DNA of 44,260 nt. It comes from an uncultured Pelagibacteraceae bacterium (GTDB lineage Bacteria > Pseudomonadota > Alphaproteobacteria > Pelagibacterales > Pelagibacteraceae). The stretch is taken from contig CACCFV010000007.1 in the NCBI GenBank assembly GCA_902544985.1, positions 1 through 44,260 on the forward strand. The letters are read 5' to 3'. The stretch's first letter is position 1. The number at the start of each line of letters is the position of its first letter. This document shows, one piece after another, positions 17,350-24,755 of this stretch. The notes under the pieces were generated by a model. It was not told the origin of the DNA. It made no database searches and worked only from the letters and a program-made list of their open reading frames with translations. Both the position numbers and the translations under genes were made by a program.

Positions 17350-17751
17350 TTAATTAAAGTATTTTTCGTACTCTATCTTCGTACATTTATTATCAATGTA
17401 AATGATGTCATTTGTCTCAACAATTTTTTTTGCTTCTTCGTTGCTAATGTCTAATTGCAACCATAATACCTTTGCATTTATTTTGACAGTTTCTTCTGCA
17501 ATTGTGACAACTTCATTCGATGGCCTAAACACATCTACTATTTCTACTGGATTATCAATCTCTGAAATATTTCCAAAAACTTTTTCTCCTAATATTTTTT
17601 CACCTTTCATGGATGGATTGACTGGATAAACTTTAAAACCATTGTCTTGTAAATATTTCATAACAATAGATGATGTTTTTGTTAAATCTTTACTTGCACC
17701 TACTAGAGCAATATTTTTATATTTTTTTAAAATTTCTTTTATATTTTCCAC
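17350..17751 (-). CDS. CoA-binding domain protein (YccU-like)
   Basis: A 133-residue single-domain protein with a Rossmann-like CoA-binding fold. It has NIALVGASKDLTKTSS near the N-terminus, VYPVNPSMKGEKILGEKVF in the middle, and VDVFRPSNEV then VLWLQLDISNEEA. This is the CoA_binding_2 family, whose members bind CoA but have no firmly assigned reaction. It lies between a small membrane protein and the DUF4864 gene in a minus-strand run, near an enoyl-CoA hydratase. Confidence 0.85.
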   Translation of the reverse strand: MENIKEILKKYKNIALVGASKDLTKTSSIVMKYLQDNGFKVYPVNPSMKGEKILGEKVFGNISEIDNPVEIVDVFRPSNEVVTIAEETVKINAKVLWLQLDISNEEAKKIVETNDIIYIDNKCTKIEYEKYFN

Positions 17752-17756
17752 TCTAT

Positions 17757-17945
17757 TTACTTTTTACTCTTTATCTTTCCTTCACAAAACTTCTTAGCTT
17801 CTTCAATAGTCATTGGTTGATCTAACTTTTGACTACCTGCAATACAAGCATCGATAGATCTTTTAAAATTATGGTCTCTAAAGGTAAAAATAAAATATAT
17901 ACCAATTATTATTAAGATAATTGTTAGAATATTTTTTACTTTCAC
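17757..17945 (-). CDS. Small membrane-anchored protein with two cysteines
   Basis: A 62-residue protein with one N-terminal hydrophobic helix (residues 6-20) and a soluble tail containing SIDACIAGSQK and MTIEEAKKFCEGKIKSKK. The two cysteines could form a disulfide outside the membrane. The start overlaps the enoyl-CoA hydratase stop by 4 bp (ATGA), which supports real, coupled translation. Similar small single-helix proteins occur across proteobacteria without known function. Confidence 0.65.
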   Translation of the reverse strand: MKVKNILTIILIIIGIYFIFTFRDHNFKRSIDACIAGSQKLDQPMTIEEAKKFCEGKIKSKK

Positions 17946-18715
17946 TTATTTCTCCACTTTGGTTTTCTTTTTTCTAAAAAAGCTGAAATACCTTCTTTTG
18001 CATCCATAGCCATCATATTGTATGTCATCATTTGACTGGTATACGAGTACGCTTTTCTTAGAGGCATTTCTAACTGCTTATAAAAAGCTTGTTTTCCAAT
18101 TTTGATTGCTAAATTTGATTTTGATGCAATTTTTTTTGCAATTTTCATCGTCTCGCTATTTAATTTTGATTTTGAAAAATAATCATTAATTAAACCAATT
18201 TCCTTTGCGTAATTTGCTTTAATTGGTTCACCAGTAAGAAGCATCTTCATCATAGGTTTTCTATTAATCTTTCTGCTAACTGCAACCATAGGAGTACTAC
18301 AAAACAATCCAATATTTACTCCTGGTGTTGCAAAAAGTGCATCTTTTGTGCTGTAAGCTAAATCACAACTAGCAACTAATTGACATCCTGCTGCATAAGC
18401 TGCACCGTGAACTTTTGCAATAACTGGTTTTTTACCCTCAACTATTTGAAGCATTAGCTTTGAACAAAGATTAAATAATTTTTTATATCTTTCTTTTTTC
18501 TTTAAGTCTTTTACTTCTTTTAAATTATGACCTGCACTAAAACCTTTTCCAGCACCCTCAAGAATAATAACTTTAACCTTTTTATCTTTGTCTAATTTTT
18601 TTAAAACATTAATTAAATCTTTCAAATTTTTGTAAGATAAAGAGTTGTATGTTTTTGGCTCATTAATAATAACTCTTGCTATATCTTTATTCTGATTGAT
18701 GATTTTGATATTCAT
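17942..18715 (-). CDS. Enoyl-CoA hydratase/isomerase family protein (ECHDC3-like)
   Basis: A 257-residue crotonase-fold protein. The oxyanion-hole segments are visible: GKGFSAGHNLKEV near residue 60 and KVHGAAYAAGCQLVASCDLA near 105, followed by ATPGVNIGLFCSTPMVAVSR, characteristic of the ECHDC3-like subgroup. It has no obvious paired glutamates of classic hydratases in that loop, so hydratase activity is uncertain. It lies 6 bp after the nucleotidyltransferase-like gene and overlaps the next small gene by 4 bp. Confidence 0.85.
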   Translation of the reverse strand: MNIKIINQNKDIARVIINEPKTYNSLSYKNLKDLINVLKKLDKDKKVKVIILEGAGKGFSAGHNLKEVKDLKKKERYKKLFNLCSKLMLQIVEGKKPVIAKVHGAAYAAGCQLVASCDLAYSTKDALFATPGVNIGLFCSTPMVAVSRKINRKPMMKMLLTGEPIKANYAKEIGLINDYFSKSKLNSETMKIAKKIASKSNLAIKIGKQAFYKQLEMPLRKAYSYTSQMMTYNMMAMDAKEGISAFLEKRKPKWRNK

Positions 18716-18721
18716 TAAAAA

Positions 18722-19096
18722 CTATTTAAGCTTACCCTCTTCTCTCATCTTTGCTCTTATTTTAGTAGCTGAAATTTTTTGTATTTCCTCAGGTAAAACA
18801 ATTTCTTCTATTTTGTAACCAACACCTCTTCCATAACAAATGTTTGTAATATTGGGAACTAACATAATTTTAAAACGTCCCTCGAATTCTGGATTAAGTT
18901 TATCTTCAATATTTTTTTTTACTGTTTCAAAATCAAATGGATTATCATCAACACCTTGTACGTCTCTGATTTGAATACAAACTTGTCCAGTTTTCTTAAT
19001 TATTTCCTTAAATAAAGTATAGTGACCATCATGAAATGGTTGCCATCTTCCAAGCATTTGAGCAGTTGGTTTTTTATTATCCCACTTGTAAGTCAT
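18722..19096 (-). CDS. Nucleotidyltransferase-fold protein (HxGH/ISxTKIR type)
   Basis: A 124-residue adenylyl/cytidylyltransferase-like protein. The nucleotide-binding H22-D-G-H25 motif sits in LGRWQPFHDGHYTLF, and the second motif ISATKIR is at 108-114. The family transfers NMP groups to phosphorylated substrates. The size is at the low end, close to stand-alone cytidylyltransferases or NMN adenylyltransferase-like proteins. It overlaps the APS-kinase-like gene by one base, so the two probably act together. The acceptor substrate is unknown. Confidence 0.75.
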   Translation of the reverse strand: MTYKWDNKKPTAQMLGRWQPFHDGHYTLFKEIIKKTGQVCIQIRDVQGVDDNPFDFETVKKNIEDKLNPEFEGRFKIMLVPNITNICYGRGVGYKIEEIVLPEEIQKISATKIRAKMREEGKLK

Positions 19097-19503
19097 TATT
19101 TTAATTTCTCATATATCTTTGGAGCCCAATTTTTAGCATCTTGAGTTGTTACATGAAAGTCATACTTATCAGGTTTTACAAACATTTTATTTGTATCATC
19201 AAACCTACCCTCCTTAATTGTATCTACCCAAATAATAAAATCTGCTGGAAATAAACTTCTTGCCTCAGGAGTAGGACAAATAAAATCTGCTACAACATAA
19301 TTTCCATCATTTTTCAATTTTATTGCAAAGTCAGCCATTCTTTTTGCTTGTCTTTTTCTTCCTTTCTCAGAAAAATCCCAATCATTCGCCTCTTTTCTAA
19401 CTTCATCTGCGTTCAATCTTTTAGCGTTTAACATTGGACCAAGTTCGTTTGCTAACGTAGTTTTTCCAGATCCAGGTAGTCCCATTATTAAAATTATTTT
19501 CAT
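19096..19503 (-). CDS. APS-kinase-like P-loop kinase
   Basis: A 135-residue P-loop kinase with Walker A GLPGSGKT at 8-15, an LNADEVRK segment, and VVADFICPTPEARSLF. These resemble adenylylsulfate kinase (CysC), but it is shorter than the usual near-200 residues. No sulfate adenylyltransferase CysDN or PAPS reductase is nearby. SAR11 is known to lack assimilatory sulfate reduction, so a different phosphoryl acceptor is likely. The partner gene is the HxGH nucleotidyltransferase. It is divergent from metF-like across 46 bp. Confidence 0.7.
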   Translation of the reverse strand: MKIILIMGLPGSGKTTLANELGPMLNAKRLNADEVRKEANDWDFSEKGRKRQAKRMADFAIKLKNDGNYVVADFICPTPEARSLFPADFIIWVDTIKEGRFDDTNKMFVKPDKYDFHVTTQDAKNWAPKIYEKLK

Positions 19504-19549
19504 TTGATATTAAATTGACACCTTTTTCAAAAAAGATAAAGATCTTATA

Positions 19550-20278
19550 ATGAAATTTTCTCTTGAAATAGGCCCTCAGACAGATCTTGATACAGTACCT
19601 CAAGTAAAAGATGTTTATATCACAATGCTTCCAGGGGGTGACTATAGAGAAACAGCTCAACAGGCAGTTGAGTTAGTTAAAAGGGGTTTTAATCCTGTTC
19701 CTCATTTTCCTGCAAGGTCAATGCTGGATGAAAATCAACTAAAAGATTATGTCTCAAGGTGTAAAGATGGTGGGGTTAAACAAGTTTTAGTAATTGGTGG
19801 AGGGAGAGAACCAATGGGAAAATTTGATAGCTCGTTTCAACTTTTAGAGACTGGTTATTTTGAGAAGATGACAATAGGAATTGCTGGACACCCAGAGGGG
19901 AGTCCTGATATATCCGACTCAGATTTAGAAAAAGCTATGATAGATAAAAAGCCTTATGCTGATTACATCGTAACCCAATGGTTATTAGATCCACAGCCTA
20001 TTATAGATTTTGTTTCTAAACAAAGTGTACCAGTGCATGTGGGAATTACTGGGCCTCTAAAAATATCTAGCTTAATAAAATTTGCTAATATTGTTGGTGC
20101 AAAAAATTCTCTAAATTTTCTTAAATCTAATTTTAGTAAGGCGTTAGATTTATTAAAACCTAAAGACCCTAATGATTTAATTGGGAAAGTTAAATCGCAT
20201 ACTGATTTCTTCCACATTTATACATTCGGCGGCTTGAAGGAAACAAACAAGTGGTTGAAGGAGAATGGTTATGTCTAA
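19550..20278 (+). CDS. Methylenetetrahydrofolate reductase-like protein
   Basis: A 242-residue TIM-barrel protein with the MetF-like features YITMLPGGDYRETAQQAVELVKRGFNPVPHFPARSM and VLVIGGGREPMGKFDSS, GIAGHPEGSPD and DYIVTQWLLDP. It is shorter than E. coli MetF (about 296 residues). Its stop overlaps the next gene, a DmdA/GcvT-like demethylase, so it likely processes the methyl-THF that enzyme makes, oxidising it to methylene-THF. A TTGACA (19515-19520) lies upstream, but I cannot place a good -10. Confidence 0.8.
   Translation: MKFSLEIGPQTDLDTVPQVKDVYITMLPGGDYRETAQQAVELVKRGFNPVPHFPARSMLDENQLKDYVSRCKDGGVKQVLVIGGGREPMGKFDSSFQLLETGYFEKMTIGIAGHPEGSPDISDSDLEKAMIDKKPYADYIVTQWLLDPQPIIDFVSKQSVPVHVGITGPLKISSLIKFANIVGAKNSLNFLKSNFSKALDLLKPKDPNDLIGKVKSHTDFFHIYTFGGLKETNKWLKENGYV
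20258..20263 (+). promoter_or_regulatory. Ribosome binding site deciding the start of the DmdA-like gene
   Basis: AAGGAG lies inside the metF-like 3' end, 7 nt before the ATG at 20271. It is only 1 nt from the in-frame ATG at 20265, so 20271 is the better start. Confidence 0.65.
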
Positions 20279-21629
20279 AGAATTTGACTATACTAAACTA
20301 AAACATGTTACTTCTGTTGATCAGTCAGATCGAAAAGTACCATACAATTTAAGACAAAGTGGGCCAACAAAAGTTGAAATGTTAATTTCGACAAGAGTAA
20401 GAAAATCTCCATATTGGCATTTATCAATGCAAGCGGGTTGTTGGAGAGCAACTGTTTATAATAGAATTTATCATCCTAGGGGATATGTGAAACCTGAGGA
20501 TGGTGGTGCAATGGTTGAGTATGATGCAATTGTAAATCATGTAACTATGTGGAATGTTGCTGTTGAAAGACAGATCCAAGTAAAGGGTCCTGATGCAGAA
20601 AAATTTGTTGATTACGTGATAACTCGAGATGCAACAAAAATCTCTCCGATGCGAGCAAGATATGTAATTTTATGTAACGCTTACGGAGGAGTTTTAAATG
20701 ATCCAATACTTTTAAGAATTGCAAAAGATGAATTTTGGTTTTCTTTATCAGACTCGGACATAGGAATGTATCTTCAAGGTGTTAATGCAGACGGTAAATT
20801 TAATTGCACCATCGAAGAAATTGATGCATGTCCAGTTCAAATTCAAGGGCCTAAATCAAAAGCGCTTATGAAAGATTTGCTAGGTGATCAGGTTGATTTA
20901 GAAAATATGCCTTTCTATGGTTTAGCTGAGGTTAAGATTGCCGGAAGAAGTTGTGTTATCTCTCAATCAGGTTTTTCAGGTGAAGCTGGATATGAAATAT
21001 ATTTAAGGGACGCAACTTTATATGCTGATGAGATGTGGAATGCTGTTCTTGAAGCCGGAAAAAAACACCAGCTAATGGTTATTGCCCCTGCTCACCACAG
21101 AAGAATTCAAGCTGGGATACTTTCTTGGGGTCAAGATATGGATCAACAACATAACCCTTTCCAGTGTAATTTAGGTTATCAAGTTTCTTTATCAGGAAAA
21201 GGAGAATGGAAAAAAACTTCTGATTACGTAGGAAAAAAAGCTCTTGAAAAAATGGGCGCTGAAATCAAAGCTGGAAAAAAACCATATAAGTTACAGTTGG
21301 TTGGTCTTGAGTTAGGAGGAAAACCAATTGATGATTATGCACCAGATTTTTGGTTGATATCTAATGCAGATGGTGGTGATCCAGTTGGTTTTGTAACATC
21401 ACCGTGGTGGCATCCTGAAAAGAAAACTAATATTGCTATGGGATATGTTCCATTTGATGGAACTTTAAATGCCAATGGCTTTCCTAAAGGTAAAGTTGGA
21501 ACTAAATTTAAAGTTCATTTACCAGAGAAATATTCAGATAAACCAGGAACACCTGTTGATGCCGTTATAGTTGATATTCCATTTAAGGAATCTTATAACG
21601 CTAACACAAGAGAAGTGGTATCAGGTTAA
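20271..21629 (+). CDS. GcvT/DmdA-like THF-dependent demethylase of unknown substrate
   Basis: A 452-residue aminomethyltransferase-fold protein. Segments such as ATVYNRIYHPRGY, MWNVAVERQIQVKGPDA, GGVLNDPILL, FWFSLSDSDIGMYLQGV and SGFSGEAGYEIYL follow the pattern of DMSP demethylase DmdA rather than glycine-cleavage T protein. However, it has an N-terminal extension of about 40 residues and is longer than DmdA (about 370). It should move a methyl group from a methylated substrate to THF. The upstream MetF-like gene overlaps by 8 bp. The substrate could be DMSP-related or a methylated amine; the sequence does not decide. Confidence 0.75.
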   Translation: MSKEFDYTKLKHVTSVDQSDRKVPYNLRQSGPTKVEMLISTRVRKSPYWHLSMQAGCWRATVYNRIYHPRGYVKPEDGGAMVEYDAIVNHVTMWNVAVERQIQVKGPDAEKFVDYVITRDATKISPMRARYVILCNAYGGVLNDPILLRIAKDEFWFSLSDSDIGMYLQGVNADGKFNCTIEEIDACPVQIQGPKSKALMKDLLGDQVDLENMPFYGLAEVKIAGRSCVISQSGFSGEAGYEIYLRDATLYADEMWNAVLEAGKKHQLMVIAPAHHRRIQAGILSWGQDMDQQHNPFQCNLGYQVSLSGKGEWKKTSDYVGKKALEKMGAEIKAGKKPYKLQLVGLELGGKPIDDYAPDFWLISNADGGDPVGFVTSPWWHPEKKTNIAMGYVPFDGTLNANGFPKGKVGTKFKVHLPEKYSDKPGTPVDAVIVDIPFKESYNANTREVVSG

Positions 21630-21635
21630 TTATTT

Positions 21636-21665
21636 TTTTTAGGGGAGTTTGCGCTCCCCTTAAAA
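21636..21665 (+). terminator. GC-rich hairpin after the DmdA-like gene
   Basis: Arms AGGGGAG (21641-21647) and CTCCCCT (21654-21660) enclose a 6-nt loop, 11 bp after the stop. A T-run before and an A-run after extend the stem. No U-tract follows on the plus strand, so it is a termination or mRNA-end stabilising hairpin. It is one of the few GC-rich structures in the window. Confidence 0.6.
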
Positions 21666-21671
21666 TCATAA

Positions 21672-21776
21672 ATGACAAAGAGTTTCATTATTGTAGTTTG
21701 CATTATCATTGCTATTGCATTATTACTATTTCCGTTAATTGTATCTTACAAAGAACAAAAAAATAAAAAAAAATAA
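21672..21776 (+). CDS. Possible 34-residue single-helix membrane peptide
   Basis: An ATG at 21672 opens a 34-codon frame: a short MTKS start, one hydrophobic helix (residues 5-25) and a lysine-rich tail (YKEQKNKKK). The stop is immediately followed by the ATG of the YIP1-like gene, which is suggestive of coupling. It is too short to identify and could be fortuitous in AT-rich DNA. If real, the positive-inside rule puts its C-terminus in the cytoplasm. Confidence 0.4.
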   Translation: MTKSFIIVVCIIIAIALLLFPLIVSYKEQKNKKK

Positions 21777-22319
21777 ATGTTTGCTGAATTTTTAAATATA
21801 ATTTTTAAATCTATAAAATTAGATAAAACACTTTATAGTGATAATAAAAATTTTGGTGAAGCTGCGATATATTTTGCGGGTTTAATAATGATATTAGATG
21901 GTGTAGCTGGAGCTGTGGCTGCAAATACTGTGGTAAAAACAGCTATAGGTATGTCTGGTCTTACGGCAATTTTAACATGGTTCATTTGGGCAATTTTTAT
22001 TTATGTGATTGGTGTAAAATTATTTCCGGATAAACAAACAAAAGTACCTTTTAAAAAAGTTCTGGTAGCGGTTGGTTTTGCTCATTCGCCAGGTTTACTA
22101 AGATTTTTTGCATTAACCCCCGAATTAATGATACCAATCATTTTTCTTACTCAATTCTGGATTTTTGCAAGTTTAATTATTTCAACAAAACAAATTTTAA
22201 ATTTAAAATCTAATTTTAAAGCGTTTGGCATAATATTTTTATCATTTTTAATTATTGCTTTTTTATCAATATCTTTTGTTATGAGTAGAATGAATGCTTT
22301 ACCAATAAATAGTATCTAA
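21777..22319 (+). CDS. YIP1 family integral membrane protein
   Basis: A 180-residue protein with about five hydrophobic segments after an amphipathic start. The pattern GEAAIYFAGLIMILDGV, FIWAIFIYVIGVKLFP and VAVGFAHSPGLLRFFAL matches the bacterial YIP1/DUF1282-type membrane family. The function is unknown. It directly follows the 34-codon frame and converges on the small Zn-ribbon gene, overlapping it by 4 bp at the 3' ends. Confidence 0.65.
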   Translation: MFAEFLNIIFKSIKLDKTLYSDNKNFGEAAIYFAGLIMILDGVAGAVAANTVVKTAIGMSGLTAILTWFIWAIFIYVIGVKLFPDKQTKVPFKKVLVAVGFAHSPGLLRFFALTPELMIPIIFLTQFWIFASLIISTKQILNLKSNFKAFGIIFLSFLIIAFLSISFVMSRMNALPINSI

Positions 22320-22486
22320 ATTGGAAAGATTGTTTTCGAAACCCTGCATGATTTACAAATTTTAAATCCAGTCAAAATTAAATTTTGGGTAACACTTTCA
22401 TCAGTTTTTTTACATTCATCACAGATATCATCTAATTCATCAGAGTTTGTGTTATGCTGATCTTTTATTTTATCATCTTCAATCAT
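22316..22486 (-). CDS. Small zinc-ribbon protein
   Basis: A 56-residue frame from the ATG at 22486 to TAG at 22316. It contains two C-x2-C pairs, C22-x2-C25 (CDEC) and C44-x2-C47 (CKSC), separated by 18 residues, the layout of a four-cysteine zinc ribbon. The N-terminus is acidic. The start overlaps the DUF3726 stop by 8 bp, which supports translation as the last gene of the dipeptidase-like block. It is too short to be found by simple length cut-offs. A zinc-binding accessory or regulatory role is inference. Confidence 0.7.
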   Translation of the reverse strand: MIEDDKIKDQHNTNSDELDDICDECKKTDESVTQNLILTGFKICKSCRVSKTIFPI

Positions 22487-23090
22487 TATCAGTTAAACCC
22501 GCCCCTGCTGCCCCTTTTTTTAAACTTTCTGTTTCTTCAACAAAAGTTTTTTCTGATAATTGATATAAACTTTTCCAATCTTGCTCAGTAAAATTGTCAT
22601 TATTTTCTAAAATTTTTACTTCTACGTTATTTGCAATATTTGGACAATTTTTATTTAATAAGTTTGTGGAAATATTAACATTAATATTTAATAGAAATTC
22701 ATTTTTTTCAAACTTAAAAAAAATTTTTTTACCAATAACCTCTGAGCTTCTACTAAGAAATGGTAAAAATAGTAATGGGTATGCAATTTTGGAAAAATTA
22801 ATAGTTTTTATTTTTTCAATTTTTTCAATTTGATCTAAAAAACTTACACCTAAAATAATTGGGCAGTAAGAAAATTCAGCACATTCATTATTTTGATTAA
22901 TTAAATTAAGATCCTCAAACTTTTTTTCTTTTTTTTCATTTAAATATTGATTTAAATTTTTAACTCCCTCAAAGTTAAACATTTCTAGTAATCTTACACT
23001 TTTTCCAACTTCTTCGCTTATTCCCCAAGAATAACCCAATGCTCTACTCGCACGTTTTGAGGTTGTTTCAATTTCACTCAAGGATTTCAT
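22479..23090 (-). CDS. DUF3726 family protein
   Basis: A 203-residue protein beginning SLSEIETTSKRASRALGYSWGISEEVGKSVRLLE, which I recognise as DUF3726. The rest has lysine- and asparagine-rich stretches and ends KKGAAGAGLTDND, a glycine-rich tail. The family has no assigned function. It sits 9 bp after the 550-residue gene and overlaps the Zn-ribbon gene, inside a four-gene minus-strand block starting with an M19 dipeptidase homologue. Confidence 0.7.
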   Translation of the reverse strand: MKSLSEIETTSKRASRALGYSWGISEEVGKSVRLLEMFNFEGVKNLNQYLNEKKEKKFEDLNLINQNNECAEFSYCPIILGVSFLDQIEKIEKIKTINFSKIAYPLLFLPFLSRSSEVIGKKIFFKFEKNEFLLNINVNISTNLLNKNCPNIANNVEVKILENNDNFTEQDWKSLYQLSEKTFVEETESLKKGAAGAGLTDND

Positions 23091-23099
23091 AAAATTTAA

Positions 23100-24752
23100 T
23101 CAGCAATAAACCCAATGCTGATTATAATCTTTTAATTCATTTGGAAGTGGTGCTCCTTGAAACATGCAAATTCTTAACCATTTATCTGATCTAGGATCAA
23201 ATTTTAACGCACCAAAAAAAGATAATTTTAATCTTAACATGTCAATTGGGACAACATTTGCACTAATTGTATTATCTTGTATCTCAGCATAAGGGAATTT
23301 TTCAATAATAAATGCGCGTCTTACAACGTGTCTTAAATCTGCATTATTCATTAAAAATCTATCAATAGTTAAATCATCTTTACATGAAATTAATTGATCA
23401 TTTAGTTTTTTAATATCTCTAGCAATTGCAAGAGGTTGTTCTAATTCTGCACCTCCTTCCTCAAAACGATCTGCATACCTAGGCTCTTCCTTATTTTTAG
23501 AAATAAACCAAAAATTTCTTAAATTTGATTTGTCTTTGAAATCAATCTTAAGGATATCTGGATATCTTTGTTTTAAAATATTTTTGAGATCCAAAACTGT
23601 TCGTTCTGTGGGAATTCTAAAATACTTTTCCTCATCTGAGCTCATCTTTTTTATTAATGGCTCAACAATTTTATCAAAAGGTTCCATCATCATAGACACG
23701 ATATACTCAATAGTTTCCTCACAAGTTTCTTTCTCTAACCATAAATATATTTGATTGAAAGGATATGGAGTTGTAAAATCTAGTTGATTTTCGATAAATT
23801 CTAAAAATTTTTTTACATTAAAAAGTAGTGAATTTATTTTTTTTATTTGAAATTCACTTTCAGAATTCCAACTGGTTATATTCTTTAAGGAACCTTTGAC
23901 ACATTTTTTGAATAAATCTGAGTCTTTTGAATTTACATTTTTAATTTCTCTAATTTCTTTTAATGCGATTTCTCTTGATAAGATCCAATTATTCAACAAG
24001 GTAGGATGATTTACAATAAAAGGTGCCATTCCTAATCCAGTTGAATTTCCAATGCCAAGGTTTCTACAAATTTTTGGATCTAAATGAACAGCTTTCTTTG
24101 GATTTTTATGCTTTGCTACATGATTAACTTGATCAAAAGTGAATTGCCTTACTAAATATACCAACATCATTTCTAATCTAAATGGTCCATTAATTTCTGC
24201 CCTATTTTTTATTCTAAATCTATCTGCTAAACCAAACTTTCCAGAACCATAAACAGCGGTAGTTCTATATAAGTATCCAACTTTTTCTAATAAATTTAAA
24301 TCTGGCTGATTACCTTCACTTAACTTCTCAACTACGTGATTAAAAACTCTAACTGATTTATTTGCTCTAGATAAAGTTAGCTCTTTATATGAAAGTCTAC
24401 CAACCTCTTGTCTTGGAACTTCATTCTTCAATCTTTGAATATCTTTATTTGAAGGAACTCCATCATGCAAAGTAAAGGCAGCATCCCATTTTGTTGCAAT
24501 AACTCTATCTGATCTATCATTGTCATCTATCTTGTTAGCAAAACAAACTAATGAGTAAACTCTTTTATTTTTTTTAAAAGAATATATTGCTACTCCAAAT
24601 CCACTAGAATCTAAATCGAATAAATCTCTTTTGTATTCCCAATCTTTGAATTCATACAAAAAACTTCTTAAAAATGATAATTTAGATTGATGAAAAGACC
24701 CTAGTCTAGACAATTTCATTATTATGTTTGGATCTCTTAATTCAACTTTCAT
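23100..24752 (-). CDS. Conserved hypothetical protein, 550 residues
   Basis: I do not recognise a named family. The protein looks cytosolic, with no signal peptide or membrane helices. It has features likely to be conserved: WEYKRDLFDLDSSGFGVAIY, DRVIATKWDAAFTLHDGVP around residue 85-103, GSGKFGLADR near 170, and a basic region ADLRHVVRRAFIIEKFPYAE near 470. GSGKFGLADR is not a convincing P-loop. It is 3 bp from the dipeptidase-like gene and 9 bp from DUF3726, so it is almost certainly cotranscribed. A large soluble enzyme is possible, but no active site can be named. Confidence 0.6.
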   Translation of the reverse strand: MKVELRDPNIIMKLSRLGSFHQSKLSFLRSFLYEFKDWEYKRDLFDLDSSGFGVAIYSFKKNKRVYSLVCFANKIDDNDRSDRVIATKWDAAFTLHDGVPSNKDIQRLKNEVPRQEVGRLSYKELTLSRANKSVRVFNHVVEKLSEGNQPDLNLLEKVGYLYRTTAVYGSGKFGLADRFRIKNRAEINGPFRLEMMLVYLVRQFTFDQVNHVAKHKNPKKAVHLDPKICRNLGIGNSTGLGMAPFIVNHPTLLNNWILSREIALKEIREIKNVNSKDSDLFKKCVKGSLKNITSWNSESEFQIKKINSLLFNVKKFLEFIENQLDFTTPYPFNQIYLWLEKETCEETIEYIVSMMMEPFDKIVEPLIKKMSSDEEKYFRIPTERTVLDLKNILKQRYPDILKIDFKDKSNLRNFWFISKNKEEPRYADRFEEGGAELEQPLAIARDIKKLNDQLISCKDDLTIDRFLMNNADLRHVVRRAFIIEKFPYAEIQDNTISANVVPIDMLRLKLSFFGALKFDPRSDKWLRICMFQGAPLPNELKDYNQHWVYC

Positions 24753-24755
24753 GTT

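Noticed and set aside
18722..19503. Sulfate assimilation pair (cysC plus sulfate adenylyltransferase)
   Set aside because: The partner is a HxGH nucleotidyltransferase, not CysN/CysD, and the kinase is short. SAR11 is known not to assimilate sulfate.
20271..21629. Naming this gene dmdA
   Set aside because: Motifs resemble DmdA, but it is much longer and has a MetF partner; the substrate is not proven.
24238..24260. P-loop in the 550-residue protein (GSGKFGLADR)
   Set aside because: It lacks the Walker A spacing G-x4-G-K-[ST], and no Walker B or hydrophobic beta strand precedes it.
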